Assembly: GCA_037367405.1 (NCBI GenBank)
Contig: JAZKJV010003256.1
Location: 310,001-374,000, forward strand
Reading direction: 5' to 3'
Length of the DNA: 64,000 nucleotides
From: Ottelia alismoides
Taxonomy: Eukaryota > Streptophyta > Magnoliopsida > Alismatales > Hydrocharitaceae
A model generated the notes under the pieces. That model made no database searches. It was given only the letters and a program-made list of their open reading frames with translations, and was not told the origin of the DNA. Shown piece after piece: positions 22,894 through 35,345 of this stretch. Every line of letters begins with the position of its first letter. Within the stretch, counting starts at the first letter, position 1. A program made the position numbers and the translations under genes.

Positions 22894-25385
22894 TGTTGGC
22901 AATGTGAGCCCGAGGCGAACCATTCCTACAATAAATGTTATTGTAATAGATGATTTATCAATAAAAGTTATTGATTTTGTTTCACTCCCTTTCTGATATT
23001 GAATGAATGAATGCACTATAAGGTCCCTCTGTACAATAAGGGTTATGTACCATGGCCAACTTGATAATCATACAGCTGTTGATTCAATGATTGAATCATA
23101 GAGGCTGATGCTTGGATGAATATCTAAGGAGTTAGATAGAGGACTCATCAAGCATCATTAATGATTAACAAGTAGTGATCTCCAGTCTGAGTGGGAGATG
23201 GCAATCCCATCTCATTAGACTGATATCTGATCGACCTCTTGATGCAGGTCCTCTGCATAGGAATATTGATTCGGAGGTATCAGATTAGTTGAGTCAATGA
23301 GTTGACTTAACGAGATCGAGATAACCAAAAACCTATGATGAATACTGTCACATCACAGGCAAACATCCTCTGACCAGAGACAGATATATTACTATATGTC
23401 TGAGCATGTACATTTTGCAGACCAATAGGTTGATGACCTAATCAAGGTCTATACACCGACGAGCTGGTGTGCATGTAAGGGCATATGAGTAATATGATCT
23501 CTCAAAGGGATCATACAGGTTCACTTGTGAACCGGGAGACATGAGCTCACTCATGAGGTATTGGGATTGACCAAATTCCATGCATGGTCATCATGCTTTA
23601 GAAGCATGATATGAATTTGAAGGTAAGATATATGCTTTGTGAAAGCATATGATCTGTATCATATCCCAAGGACCAAGATTGAGAAACTTAATGATCAAAC
23701 TATGAAGATGACAGTGTAAAAGTGATCTTTGTCTTCATGATGATCATGAGTCTTCCAGTATGCAGGATGTGCAGGTATTGGGAATACCTGAAGGGTGATT
23801 TGATCATAAATGATTGTATAACCATGACGCTTCCATTCCGAGGGAGTGATGAAACAGGTCTGGATTTTAGTGACTCCTCTCATTAGAGAAGTGACCTAAT
23901 CTTAGTCCATGAACTGGACATTGATCTGAATGAGATTCAGATGCAATGAGAAGATTAGGTTTACGGTCTTGATTTAATCAAGCATCTATGAGAGGTCCAT
24001 GGGATCTGGATTTGAGATGTGATCTCAATATCCAAGTCACTATACGTAGAACAATACAATCGCCCTGTCCTTATCTCCAAGTATCTGAGGAGAAATAGCA
24101 TTGTTCTTAAATGATTTAAGAACAATTCCATGAGATCTAACCAAGAGAAGTTGATAATTAAATGTGATTTAATTATCATGATGTATGAGATATTATCCAA
24201 TATAATTAAATGTGGTTTAATTATTATGGATAAGAATAATGTGGATAGCAATATCCAATTATTCATAATATATTATAAATATGATTTATGATGTATTAGA
24301 TAGAGTTAAATATAATTTATATTAGTAGATTAATTATTAATGTGTATTGGATGCACATTGTTTAATTAATTGAAAATGTAAATTACATTTTGTTTTGGGT
24401 TGTGAATTTGATTCACAATATTCCAATGTCAAGATTGCAATATTCCCAAAATTAATTGAGAATTATTTTGGAGAATTAAAATACCAACAAATTGTTGTTG
24501 GAAATTGGATGGAGAGAAAATCAAGGAGATTACCCTCCCTTTTGGAAAGGAGGGGGCGGCACCATTTCCTTGAGGGAATTGGTGGCCGTCCCCCCTTCCA
24601 AAGAGGAAGGTGTATCTCCCTTATTTTCTCCCTCTCTCTCTATTTGTGTGGTTTAATTTGGTATTATATTTATTTGATTTATCAAATATATTTAATCAAA
24701 ATTAAATCACAAGTTGTTGGCTTTTACCAACAACAATCTTGACCATTGGATTGCCATAAATAAAACTCAACCATTGATTTTATATGACACATGGATTGAG
24801 ATCCATGGATCCCAAAACCCTATAAATAGAGAGGCATTCTTGGCTCTCTCTTTACACATGCTATTGTAGCAAAACTCTCTCTCTTTCTCTCATACTCGAC
24901 AGCCCTCTCTCCCCCTTCTTCTTGGTGGCCGTCCACCTTGGTGGAGAGAATCGTCGTCTCCCGCACCCTCGTGCTACCGCTTCGACGCTCTGCGGTTCTT
25001 CGTCTACTTCGAGTGCTTCGCCTACGAAGGAGACATTCGATCTCATGCAACGAGATCAGGAGCAACCCTGCTTGGATCAACTTCTTGGATTGCGAGGACA
25101 CCGCGGTTCATCCCCGCGCTCGCAAGCGATCTCTCCGACGATCGGACTTAAGACAGGTGGTCTCTTCTCTTAGAGACTCGACCAACCACGCTTCAAGAGG
25201 TATTGCATTATACTTGTTGTGGTTATAGATGAAACGATCCGAGAATGGTTCTTGGATCATGTGGTTTCATCGAATAAATTTTTTAAATTCCGCTGCACCA
25301 AACAACTAGTATGACTAGTCGTTCTTCGTTCCGATACGACGCTCACGCTTCCGTGATGCGCTTGAGGATCTCTCCATATCCTTCA
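22894..25385 (+). repeat. Copia-3 3' LTR (2.49 kb)
   Basis: Near-identical copy of 14730-17225, followed directly by the target duplication tagtt. Differences from the 5' LTR are scattered substitutions and a few short indels, for example a shorter end region near 25330 (ttcttcgttccgatacg versus ttcttcgtcgtatccgatacg). Confidence 0.94.
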
Positions 25386-26518
25386 TAGTTGTAGGACAAC
25401 TTTTACATGCAAACCCTCTTGCTTGAATAGGATTGGGGATTTGTTTAGTAAATCTCCTTATAATATAATCAAAATTGTTTTGATGTATATTATATGGTAT
25501 AATTTCGGTTGAAAGATCGATGAGCATCTCAAAGTATACGATGATCTATCTGGCATTATCCTTTCCTGAGGTGGATATGGTGTCTAGTCAGAGAGCATTG
25601 GGGTAGCGGGTTGCAACGTATGTGGTTCGTCCCACTCTTGCCGGTACTGGCCATGACAGCAGGTAGGGACTCGATAATGCCGGAGAAATCAAAGTGTATT
25701 TTTCTAATTATTAAAATTTGAAATAATATGTACTTTGAGATTATACCTATTGTTCAAGTAAAATTAAAAGTTTGTTGATTGAAGAATGGGTTGATAATTA
25801 ATTTAATGTGATTAAATTAATTATATCCTATTAAAACACTCTATTGTGAATAGATGTGTAATTTCCCTTGGAAGAATTAATTATGTGAATGTTATTCACG
25901 ATAATTAATTATTTCAATTTGAATAAGAGGTGGAGGATCACATAAGTGACACCCATGGTCTCCCGTCAAGGCAAAGAATTTCGTCGCCAAAAGTTGTATA
26001 TGGGAGACGCCTGTCCGAAGTGACAGATCCTGTATACAATTATTTGGATCGGGTTCTTTGCTTCTCGAAAGAGTAAAGCCGTATATGTAGTGACCCCAAT
26101 ATCGGGTCCTCATGGTATTGGGGCGATATTGGATTGTGCATAGCAAGTATTAAGCATGTTGACGGTTGGTTCAATTAGCAACGGGTCAACATCATCTTAG
26201 GGGTGGTGGGCCTGGGTGTTAAAAACTGAATTGGGAAATGTAAGTTGGACTTATAAGGCGGAATGTGTTCCCGCTTCTCTTTATTTGAGTCGCAGGTTCT
26301 CATATTATTGGGATGTTATAAAGATAGAGAGGAGATCCCAGATCTTGCTTGAGATATAGCGGTAAGTATATCTCTTACTTTGAAAGATGATTAGGGAATA
26401 ATCTTTCATAGTAGACATAGCAAGACAAATTTGATTTAAAATGCCTTAATCAAATGTTTTAAAATTGGATATATAATTATTTACATATTCTAATATAGTG
26501 CATTCTTAATTTCAGAAA
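25386..26518 (+). mobile_element. Copia-2 leader, 3' portion
   Basis: Begins with the right tagtt duplication, then resumes the Copia-2 leader. It is collinear with the Copia-3 leader 17870-18960 (ttgcttgaatagga, cattatccttt.c.gaggtggatatggtgtctagtc and later blocks). The leader hairpin is kept with wobble pairs (about 25993-26040). Non-coding. Confidence 0.85.
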
Positions 26519-29500
26519 ATGAAGTCCATGAACCTACTGAACAGCCTCTTGGAGGTCAATCAGTAGACCAGACCAAATTATTCGGATTGGATCCAAAATT
26601 TGGATCTTGTCCTATCTGCGGAGCGCATCTCTTATGTGCTGAGCAAGGACAAGATAGCAGACCCTCTGACTGCGGAAGATAAATCTTTTAATGAAAAATA
26701 TGATGAAGATCATAACTTGGCAAGATGTTATATCCTTGGCTCATTATCCAATGTGCTTCAGAAGCAGCATGTGGAAATGAACCACTGCCAAGAAATCATG
26801 CTAAATCTGATAGAGATGTTCGGTGACATCAACCGCACACAGCATTACAATGTGATGAAAGAGCTTATTCACTGCAAGATGCAAGAAGGGACCTCTGTTA
26901 GAGAACACGCGCTCAAAGTGTTTGGGTACCTCTCTGAACTGGAAACCCTGGGAGCTGACATGGATGCTGATATGCAAGCTGATTTTATTCTCCTGTCGCT
27001 CCCTAAGTCTTTCAACAACTTTTTCGTGTCATATCACATGAGCAAAGTTGATTTCAGTGGCGTTGGATTGTTAGCTAAAGTCTGCAGAAGACGTAATGAA
27101 AAAGGATGACCCCTCTGCTAGTGCAATGGTTGCACAAGTAAAAGGAAAGCACGATCAGAAGCAAGGTTCTCGGAAGCGCCTGCCCCAGAAGAGAAAGAAG
27201 AAGAATCAAGGAGTTGGTTCATCTTCCAGTGCTTCCACGTTAATGACATCGAAGAAGACCGATGTCTGTCACCACTGCAAGAAGCCGGGGCACTGGCGGC
27301 GTAACTGCCTAGAGTACCTGAAGTCGGTTGACAAAGGTAAAGCCCCAGCATGTATGAAATCTACTTTCATCATTGAAACTAGCTTTCTCGTTGGACGAGA
27401 AGGAAGTTGGGTTGTAGATTCTGGTGTTTTTGTTCACGTATGCAATTCGTTGCATTTGTTTCAGGAAACTAGGAATCTGGAGCAAGGGGAGATAGTCATC
27501 CAGACGGGATCTGATGCAAGTTTTGCAGCAGTCACCATTGGGACCCGCCGACTATCATTATCTAGTGGTCGAGTCTTAGTACTTAAAGAGTGTCTTTATG
27601 TACCTGAAGTCAGGAGGAATTTGATATCTGTATCTAAGCTTGTTAGACATGGATATTCCTTCCTTTTCTGTAATAAGTTAGTCATTAATCAATATGATAA
27701 ATTTATTGCGAATGGTGTTTTGACTTCTGGAGGACTCTATGAATTGTGCATTGATGAATGTGTCATGAATGTCACTACCACTAATAAAAACCCTAAAAGA
27801 TCTAGGGAGAATGGAAATCATTCAAATATGATTTGGCATCAAAGGCTTGGTCATTTATCTGTTGATATGATCAATAGATTGATAAAGGATGGATCTTCAT
27901 ATTTTCTACAAGTCTAATCTTTACCTACCTGTGAACATTGCATTCGAGGTAAAATGACCAGGATGCCTTTCCGTAATAAGGTTATGATATGCGAAGGTAT
28001 TCTTGATCTAATACATACTGATGTATGTTGTCCCTTCAGTACCGCGACTCGGAATGGATATCGATATTATTTGATGTTTACTGATGACCATTCGCGGTAC
28101 GGGTTTATCTTCCTACTATGTCATAAATCTGAAACCTTTGAAAAGTTCAAAGAGTTTAAGGCTTTGGTTGAGAACCAAACCGATAGGAAGATTAAACAGA
28201 TTCGATCTGACCGAGGTGGTGAGTACCTCTCAGATGAATTCAAAGGATACCTTAAAGAGAATGGAATTGTTTCCAATCTCACTACCCCTAGAACTCCCCA
28301 ACTTAATGGTGTTGCTGAAAGACGCAACAGGACCATCATGGACATGGTCCGTTCAATGATGAGCACGTTTACCTCTTAGTTTCTGGGGATATGCAGTAGA
28401 GACTGCAATATATATCCTGAATATGATTCCTAGCAAATCTGTGCCTAAGACTCCTCATGAGCTCTGGTATGGGACCAAACCTAGCGTTAGACACTTGAGG
28501 GTTTGGGGATGCTTGGTCCATGCATAGAATGTGGACGCAAGTAAGCTAGAATCTCGCACTTGTGAGTGCTACTTCATTGGGTATGTTAAAGATGGTATTG
28601 GATATCAACTTTATGACCCTGAGACCCAAAAGGTTTTTGTCTCTAGAGATGTGAAATTTCTGGAGAATGATTTCCTTAAAGGTAAATATAGAAATGAAGT
28701 AGAGGAACTCATTGAATCCCCTGAGGATTCTGATGTTCCTGAACCGGAAACTGAAGAGATAAATGAAGATGAAACACCCATACTCTTCGAAGGAGTTCGA
28801 GGGTGGTTGCACCACCTGAAAGGTATGGATTCCATGTGTCAAGTGAAACTGACAATGATCCTACTTCATTTGATGAAGCACTCGTGGATCATGACATGGA
28901 TAGATGGATGCTAGCAATGAAGTCAGAGATTGACTCCATGCATAAGAATGGTGTATGGACCCTAGAGGATCCACCTAAAGGGGTGAAACCCATTGGGTGT
29001 AAATGGATCTTCAAGAGAAAAAGGGGACCTGATGGGAAAGTAGAGACTTTCAAGGCACAGCTCGTAGCCAAAGGCTACACACAGAGAGAAGGCATCGACT
29101 ACGATGAGATGTTCTCTCATGTGGCTATGCTTAAGTCCACCAGGACACTGCTAGCTATAGTTGCGTCTCTTGACTACGACATCTGGCATATGGACGTCAA
29201 GACAACCTTCCTCAATGGATACCTCGAGGAGGATATCTATATGGAGCATACGATAAAGTAAGCAAGCTAAAGAAATCCATCTATGGGCACAAACAAGCTT
29301 CTCGTGGTTGGAACATCAGATTTGACGAAACCATAAAGAGTTATAATTTTGTGCAGAATCCTGATGAACCTTCTGTGTACAAGAAGCTTAGTGGGAGCGC
29401 CATTATGTTCATCGTGCTTTACGTAGATGATATCCTTATCATTGGGAATGATACAGGAATGATGACCAGTGTGAAGATTTGGCTATCTCGTACCTTCGAT

Positions 29501-30400
29501 ATGAAAGATCTTAGAGAAGCCTCTTACATCTTAGGCCTGAAGTTGTTCAGAAATCGAGAAAAGAGGATATTGGGATTATCACAACATGGATACATTAAGA
29601 AGATTCTTGAACGATTCCGCATGGATAGTTCCAAGAAAAAATTCCTCCCCTTAAGACATGGTATCCATCTGTCTAAAGGGATGGCTCCTCAAAGTGTTGA
29701 GGAAAAGAAGGCCATGGCTGGATTCCCCTATGCATCAGTTGTAGGAAGCTTAATGTATGCCATGATGTGCACTAGGCCAGACGTCTGCCATGCAGTGGGA
29801 GTGGTAAGTCGTTACCAATCCTACTATGGAGAGCAACACTGGAATGCAGTAAAGAACATATTCAAATATCTCAGACGGACGCAAGATTGCATCTTGGTCT
29901 ATGGAGATGGTGATCTCCAAGTCTTGGGATATACAGATTCAGATTTCCAGTCGGATATTGATGATCGAAAGTCAACATCAGGGTTTGTATTCCTGTTGAA
30001 CGGGGGTGTTGTGAGCTGGAGAAGCAAGAAGCAGGACATTACGGCGGATTCAACAACAGAAGCTGAGTACATTGCCGCATCGGATGCTACAAAGGAGGTG
30101 GTGTGGTTGCGCAATATCTTGGATCTTGGCGTAGTTTCCTCTGATACTCCCATCCCGTTACTCTGCGATAACACGGGAGCCATTGCCCAGGCAAAGGAAC
30201 CTAGATGGCATCAAAAGAGCAAGCACGTAGAAAGGAAATACCACATCATTCGGAAGATTCAAAAGCGCAGTAATATCATCATCACTAAGGTGGCCTCTAT
30301 TGACAACGTTGTTGATCCTCTTACCAAACCTATGACGCAGAAGGTTTTTGACCAGCATGTAATGAGTATGGGTTTAAGGATTGTTCCTGAATGGTTCTGA
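26519..30400 (+). pseudogene. Copia-2 gag-pol, degenerate with frameshifts
   Basis: Same protein as Copia-3 gag-pol. Breaks: a stop soon after the start (about 26563), a frameshift near 27080, stops after 27917, a 5-base loss near 28365, a stop at 28526-28528, a one-base loss near 28781, and a deletion of about 30 bases at 29245-29255 in RT. The zinc knuckle CHHCKKPGHWRRNC is intact. The protease motif is altered to VVDSGVF. RT keeps YVDDILIIGND and RNase H (29930-30400) is open. The last long frame, 29351-30400, covers the end of RT and all of RNase H. The element is older in its coding part than Copia-3. Confidence 0.9.
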
Positions 30401-30415
30401 GGGCTAGTGGGAGAT
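30401..30415 (+). other. Polypurine tract of Copia-2
   Basis: gggctagtgggagat between the gag-pol stop and the 3' LTR, identical to that of Copia-3. Confidence 0.85.
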
Positions 30416-32961
30416 TGTTAGCCATGTGAGCCCGAGGCGAACCATTCTTACAATAAATGTTATTGTAATAAATATGTTTTATCAATAAATGTTATTGATT
30501 GTTCACTCCCTTTCTGAAATTAAGTGAATGAATGCACTATAAGGTCCCTCTGTACAATTAGGGTTATGTACCATGGTCGTCTTGATAATAATATAGCTGT
30601 TGATTCATTAAATGAATCATAGAGGCTGGTGTTTGGATGAATATCTAATAGGTTAGATAGAGGACTCATCAAGCACCGTCAAATGATTATTAAGAGATGA
30701 TATCCAGCCTGAGTAGGAGATGGCAATCCTTTCTAACATAGGCTGATATCTGACCGACCTCTTGATGTAGGTCCTCTGCATGGGAATAGTGATTCAGAGG
30801 TATCAGATTAGTTAGGTCAAAGAGTTGACTTAGCGAGATTGAGATAACCTAAGTCCTATGTTGAATACTGTCAGCATAGGCACACATCCTCTGACCAGAG
30901 ACAGATGTGTTACTATATGTCTGAGTATGTACATTTGGCAGACCATTAGGTTGATGACCTAACCAAGGTCTATACACCGGTGAGCTGGTGTGCATATAAG
31001 GGCATATGAGTAATACGATCTCTCAAAGGGATCATACATGTTCACTTATGAACCGGAAGACATGAGCTCACTCATGAGGTATTGGGACCGATCAAATTCC
31101 ATGCATGGTCGTCGTGCTTTGGAAGCATGACAAGAATTTAAAGGTATGATATATGCTTTGGGAAAGCATATGATCGATACCAAATCCCAATGACCAAGAT
31201 TGAGAAACTTGGTGATCAAACCCTGAAGAAGATAGTATAAAATTGATCTTCATCTTCAGGTTGATCATTGGTCTTCCAGTATGCAGGATGTGCAGGTATT
31301 GGGAATACCTGAGGGTGATGTGATCATAAACAATTGCATAACCACGACGCTTCCAGTCCGAGGGAGTCATGAAACAGGTCTGGATTTTTGTGACTCCTCT
31401 CAGTAGAGAAGTAACTTGATCTTAGTCCAAGTGTTGGACATTGATCTGAATGTGATTATGATGCAATGAGAAGATTACGTATGCAGACTTGATTTAATCA
31501 AGCATCTATGGGAGGTCCGTTAGATCTGGATTTGAGATGAGATCTCAACATCCAAGTCACTATACGTGGAACAATACAATCGCCATGTCCTTATCTCCAA
31601 GTATCTGCGGAGAAAGCACATTATTCTTGGAGTTCAAGAATAATTCCTATGATGAATTTAGTATCCAAGCAAGAAGATCTTGATGATTAAATAAGATTTA
31701 ATTATCAAGTATAATATGAATGAGTTTCATATTGTGAGAATGATTATCCAAGATAATTAAATGGGATTTAATTATCAAGGATAAGCAGAACGTGGATAGT
31801 GCTATCCATAAAATCTATGTATATTATAAATGTGATTTATAATATATAACAGAGAGAGAGAATTCTTGTAAATAGCATTTGTTAATTATTAATGCGGATT
31901 GGATTCACATTAATTAATTAATTAATCGGAAATGTAAATTACAAATTAGTTTGGGATGTGAATATGATTCACATAATTTTTTAATGGCATGATTGAAATA
32001 TTCAGAAATTAATTTGGAATTAATTTGGTGGATATTATTGCAATAAAAGTTATTGCAATTTATTAAGAAATAATAGGATAAAATAAAAAGGAGACAAAAA
32101 CACCATCAAAAAGAGGTGGCGTCACCAATGACTTGGTCATAGGTGACGCCCCCAATTTTTTAGTGTGGTTTGTTGTCTCTCTTATTTTTTATCTTGTTAT
32201 CTCTTAATAATTAATTTATGTTAATTAAACTGTGTTGATAATAATTCAACATATATTTAATTTAATATAAATTAATGTTGTTGGTTTTTAACCAACAACA
32301 ATCATGGCTGTTGAGTGGGACATGGATGATCATAGCCGTTGGATCCATGTATGTCATGGATTGAGATCCATTGGATCCCAAACTAATATATAAGGAGGGC
32401 AACCCTAGCCCTTTGGAATACACGACTGGATAGTGTACATGCCTACTCTACTCTCTCTCTCTCTCACATTCTTGTCCTCTCTCTCTCTCTCTCTCTAAGG
32501 TGGTTGTCCATCTATGTGTTGAGAGAGAGAGCTTCTCGCCTTCGCCTTCGACTACTCGAGGATCTCCATCTTCTTTGGGGTTGCTTGCTCTAGAGGAAGA
32601 CGACGGATTTCGTTGGACGAAATCAGGAGATTCGAGGCTTGGATCTTCGTCGAGGATTGCGGGAGTCACGCGTCTCATCATCGCGCCCGCAAGTGATGTC
32701 TTCGTGGATCAGACTTGAGACAGGAGGATCTCTTGCTTTAGAGATCTTGTGATCGTAACCACTCTTCGAGAGGTATTTCTAATACTTTGTGGTTTGATGA
32801 AACGATCCAAGAAACATTCTTGTGATAATGTGGTTTCATCACATGTTTTAATTTTTTTAAAATTCCACTCCACCTTGCGACTAGTGCGGCTAGTCGCCCC
32901 GATCGCATGAGATGTGATCGTCATGCTTCTGTGATGCGCTTGAGGATTCTCAATATCCTTC
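30416..32961 (+). repeat. Copia-2 3' LTR (2.55 kb)
   Basis: Near-identical to 11480-14023. It ends ccttc followed by gtgcca; the terminal A of the usual CTTCA end is lost. Frames at 31092-31370, 32448-32681, 32500-32718 and 32709-32924 are LTR sequence. Confidence 0.9.
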
Positions 32962-33330
32962 GTGCCAATGCCGCATTCGATCGCACTCTATTAGATAACG
33001 GTTCCTCGATCAATTTGATACCATCTTCCTTACTCGACATGCTCGAGTTAGGTCCTCTTTACAAATCCCAACGATCCTTTAGTTTGTTGATAGATCCGTA
33101 AAGAGACCTAGGGGCATATTGAGGGACGTTATCGTAACCGTGCAGGGCCTACAATTCCCAGTGGACTTTACTGTCCTGGACATGGCGCCCTACACAGTTG
33201 CACCTTACCCCGATCATTCTTGGGAGGCCTTTCCTAGAGATCGCGAAGGCTCTCTTCGATTATGATACAAGGAAGGTATCTTTTCACACCGAGGGTGAGA
33301 AGGTACATATAGATATGGTGAGAGAATCAA
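32962..33330 (+). pseudogene. Athila-2 aspartic protease, second half
   Basis: Begins with NAAFDRTLLDNGSSINLIP, the same protease block as Athila-1 (FARTLLDNGSSINLMP). The D-N-G active-site motif is shared. Further on, a stretch with ILGRPFLEIAKALFDY (about 33214-33260) is the conserved C-terminal protease region of plant Gypsy elements. Stops and a frame change lie between, so the gene is dead. Its first codons lie at 11452-11479 on the other side of Copia-2. Confidence 0.75.
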
Positions 33331-33829
33331 ACACATCCAGTGATGCATCTTAAGATTTCTTGAGTTCTTTAGCCACCCGTGATTACATGGATGAGGTTCG
33401 TTTTGACAACCTTGAAAGGCATCAAGTAGAGACCCAAGACTTCCTAGCAGAGGATGGGTCCGAGACTACATCTGGCAATTCTTCTGAGGGTACTTCATAT
33501 TTCAGTATGGATGACGAGAAGCAGATGGATCAGACTTCCGAGGAGTTTATTGCAGATCTTTCAGAATCAAAGTGTTTGCACAATTCCTTCTCTTCAATTG
33601 AACTAAAGAATGATTTTCATTTAGCAGAATTGTTTTTTTCCAGTCATTCTGAGGATGAGCATAGTAGTGAGTCGAATGATGTTTTAGACATCTTCCATAG
33701 TCTGACTCTAGAGCATATTGAGATGGTGGATAACCATACTGCAGACCATTCCACTGCAATACAGATACTAATACAAATTTAGATGAGGTTTCAGCAGAGC
33801 CAGAGTCTACCTTACCAGAGCTGAAGTTA
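33331..33829 (+). pseudogene. Athila-2 acidic linker between protease and RT
   Basis: The frame 33360-33782 (140 residues) is rich in Asp, Glu and Ser, as is the segment at the same place in Athila-1 (2998-3472). No domain is recognised. A stop at 33780-33782 and further decay separate it from RT. It is a spacer in the polyprotein by position. Confidence 0.55.
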
Positions 33830-34672
33830 TTGACACCAAATATGAAGTATGCTTTCCTTGCGGGTCCACATCAACAGTTTTCGGTCATTATCAGCTCATC
33901 TTTGACCGAAGAACAAGAATCTCATCTGATGGAGGTTTTTGAAAGAAACTGCAAGGCTATTGGGTGGACCGTATCCGATCTCCACGGGATTAATCCTGAT
34001 TTGTGTTCTCATCATATATATCTTGATCATGATAGCAAACCTTCCAGAGAATTTCAGCGTAGGCTGAATCCAATTTTACGAAATGTTGTCAAGAAAGCGA
34101 TTACGAAATGGTACGACGCATGGTTTATCTATCCCATCTCCAACTCTGAATGGGTTAGCCTATTACATGTTGTCCCGAAGAAGTCAGGAATTCAGATGAT
34201 TAAGAATGAGAGTGGAGAGGAGATTCCAAAGAGAGTAACCACGTCGTGGCGGGTGTGCGTTGATTACAGGAAACTGAACACCGTGACGAAGAAGGATCAC
34301 TTCCCTTTGCCTTTTATAGACCAGGTCATAGAAAGGTTGGCAGGGAAGGAATACTTCTGTTTCCTTGACGGTTACTCCAGATACAACCAGGTAACCATTG
34401 CTCCTGAAGACCAGGATAAAACCACCTTCACATGTCTGTTTGGCATGTATGCCTTTAGACGGATGCCCTTTGGATTGTGCAACGCCTCTGCTACTTTCCA
34501 GAGGTGTATGCTTGCTATTTTTTCAGACATGATCGGTAATTTTCTAGAGGTCTTTATGGATGATTTTTCGGTCTATGGTGAGTCCTTTGACGTTTGTTTA
34601 GCGCACCAAGACCAGGTTCTTCAGAAATGTTGTGAGGTAGATCTCGTTCTGTCATGGTAAAAGAGTCATTTT
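33830..34672 (+). pseudogene. Athila-2 reverse transcriptase
   Basis: 277 codons to a stop at 34658-34660, after which the same frame continues into RNase H. Conserved blocks: RRLNPILRNVVKKAITKW; WVSLLHVVPKKSG; WRVCVDYRKLN; FPLPFIDQVIERLAGKEYF; FLDGYSRYNQ; TTFTCLFGMYAFRRMPFGL; and the catalytic FMDDFSVYG (about 34552-34578). These match Athila-type plant Gypsy RT. The first catalytic Asp (FLDGYS) and the DD pair are present. It copies element RNA into DNA in the particle. It is inactive here because of stops and the split protease. Confidence 0.88.
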
Positions 34673-35345
34673 ATGGTTACACACGGGATCGTGTTGGGGC
34701 ACGTCATCTCCCAGCGAGGCATGGAGGTTGACTCTGCCAAGGTGGATGTCATCAAGCACCTCGAACCACCGTCCTACATTAAGCAGTTACGGTCATTTCT
34801 CGGGCATGTCGGTTTTTACAGACGGTTCATTCGGGATTTTTCCAAGATTGCCCGACCGTTAACTGAATTATTAGGCAAAAATATCGAGTTCTTGTTAGAT
34901 GACAAATGTCTTAATGCCTTTCTCACATTAAAGGAAATGATTATTAGTGCTCATGTCCTACAGCCACCTGATTGGTCTCTACCCTTTGAGATCATTACGG
35001 ATGCTTCAGATTTTGTGGTCGGGGCTATATTAGGATAGAGGAGGAATGGACTTTCGGTTGCTATCAACTATGCCAGCAGAACTTTAGATGATGCTCAGCG
35101 TAATTACACAGTGACAGAAAAGGAAATGTTGGTAGTGGTATTCGCATTAGATAAATTCAGATATTATCTTCTTGGCTCCAAATCACAGTGTATACATATC
35201 ATTCAGCTATCCGGTTTTTGATTTAAAAGAAGGATGCCAAGGCATGCCTTCTTATATGGATTCTCTTACTTCAGGAATTTGTTTTGGATATTAGAGACAA
35301 ACCTGGGGTAAAGAATGTGGTAGCTGATCACCTCTCCCGATTACA
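34673..35345 (+). pseudogene. Athila-2 RNase H region
   Basis: The frame 34673-35038 gives GIVLGHVIS, then the RT thumb/connection motif FLGHVGFYRRFIRDFS, then the RNase H start EIITDASDFVVGAILG. After a stop at 35036-35038 it continues with [23 protein letters not shown] and [14 protein letters not shown]. It then becomes garbled and changes frame around 35210-35284 before DKPGVKNVVADHLSRL (35284 onward). It would degrade the RNA strand of RNA-DNA hybrids. The coding sequence is broken. Confidence 0.8.

Larger units (their letters stand above)
14730..25385 (+). mobile_element. Copia-3, complete inner Copia element (10.66 kb)
   Basis: 5' LTR 14730-17225, PBS 17228-17240, leader 17241-18960, single gag-pol frame 18961-22878, PPT 22879-22893, 3' LTR 22894-25385. 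A perfect 5-bp target duplication tagtt flanks it (14725-14729 and 25386-25390). The surrounding sequence is Copia-2 leader on both sides, so it is the youngest of the nested insertions. Its LTRs are almost identical by eye. The domain order gag-PR-INT-RT-RH defines Copia. Five stop codons make it non-autonomous at present. Confidence 0.95.
11480..32961 (+). mobile_element. Copia-2, outer Copia element, itself split by Copia-3
   Basis: 5' LTR 11480-14023, PBS, leader 14024-14729, Copia-3 insertion, leader and gag-pol 25391-30400, PPT, 3' LTR 30416-32961. The two LTRs are nearly identical by eye, which implies a fairly recent insertion. The element interrupts the Athila-2 protease: the sequence before 11480 gives AHYVRCKI and the sequence after 32961 gives NAAFDRTLLDNGSS, which align as one block with the Athila-1 protease. 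The left flank ends cgtca. The right flank is cgtgcca and the terminal A of the 3' LTR is missing, so the target duplication has decayed. Confidence 0.88.
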
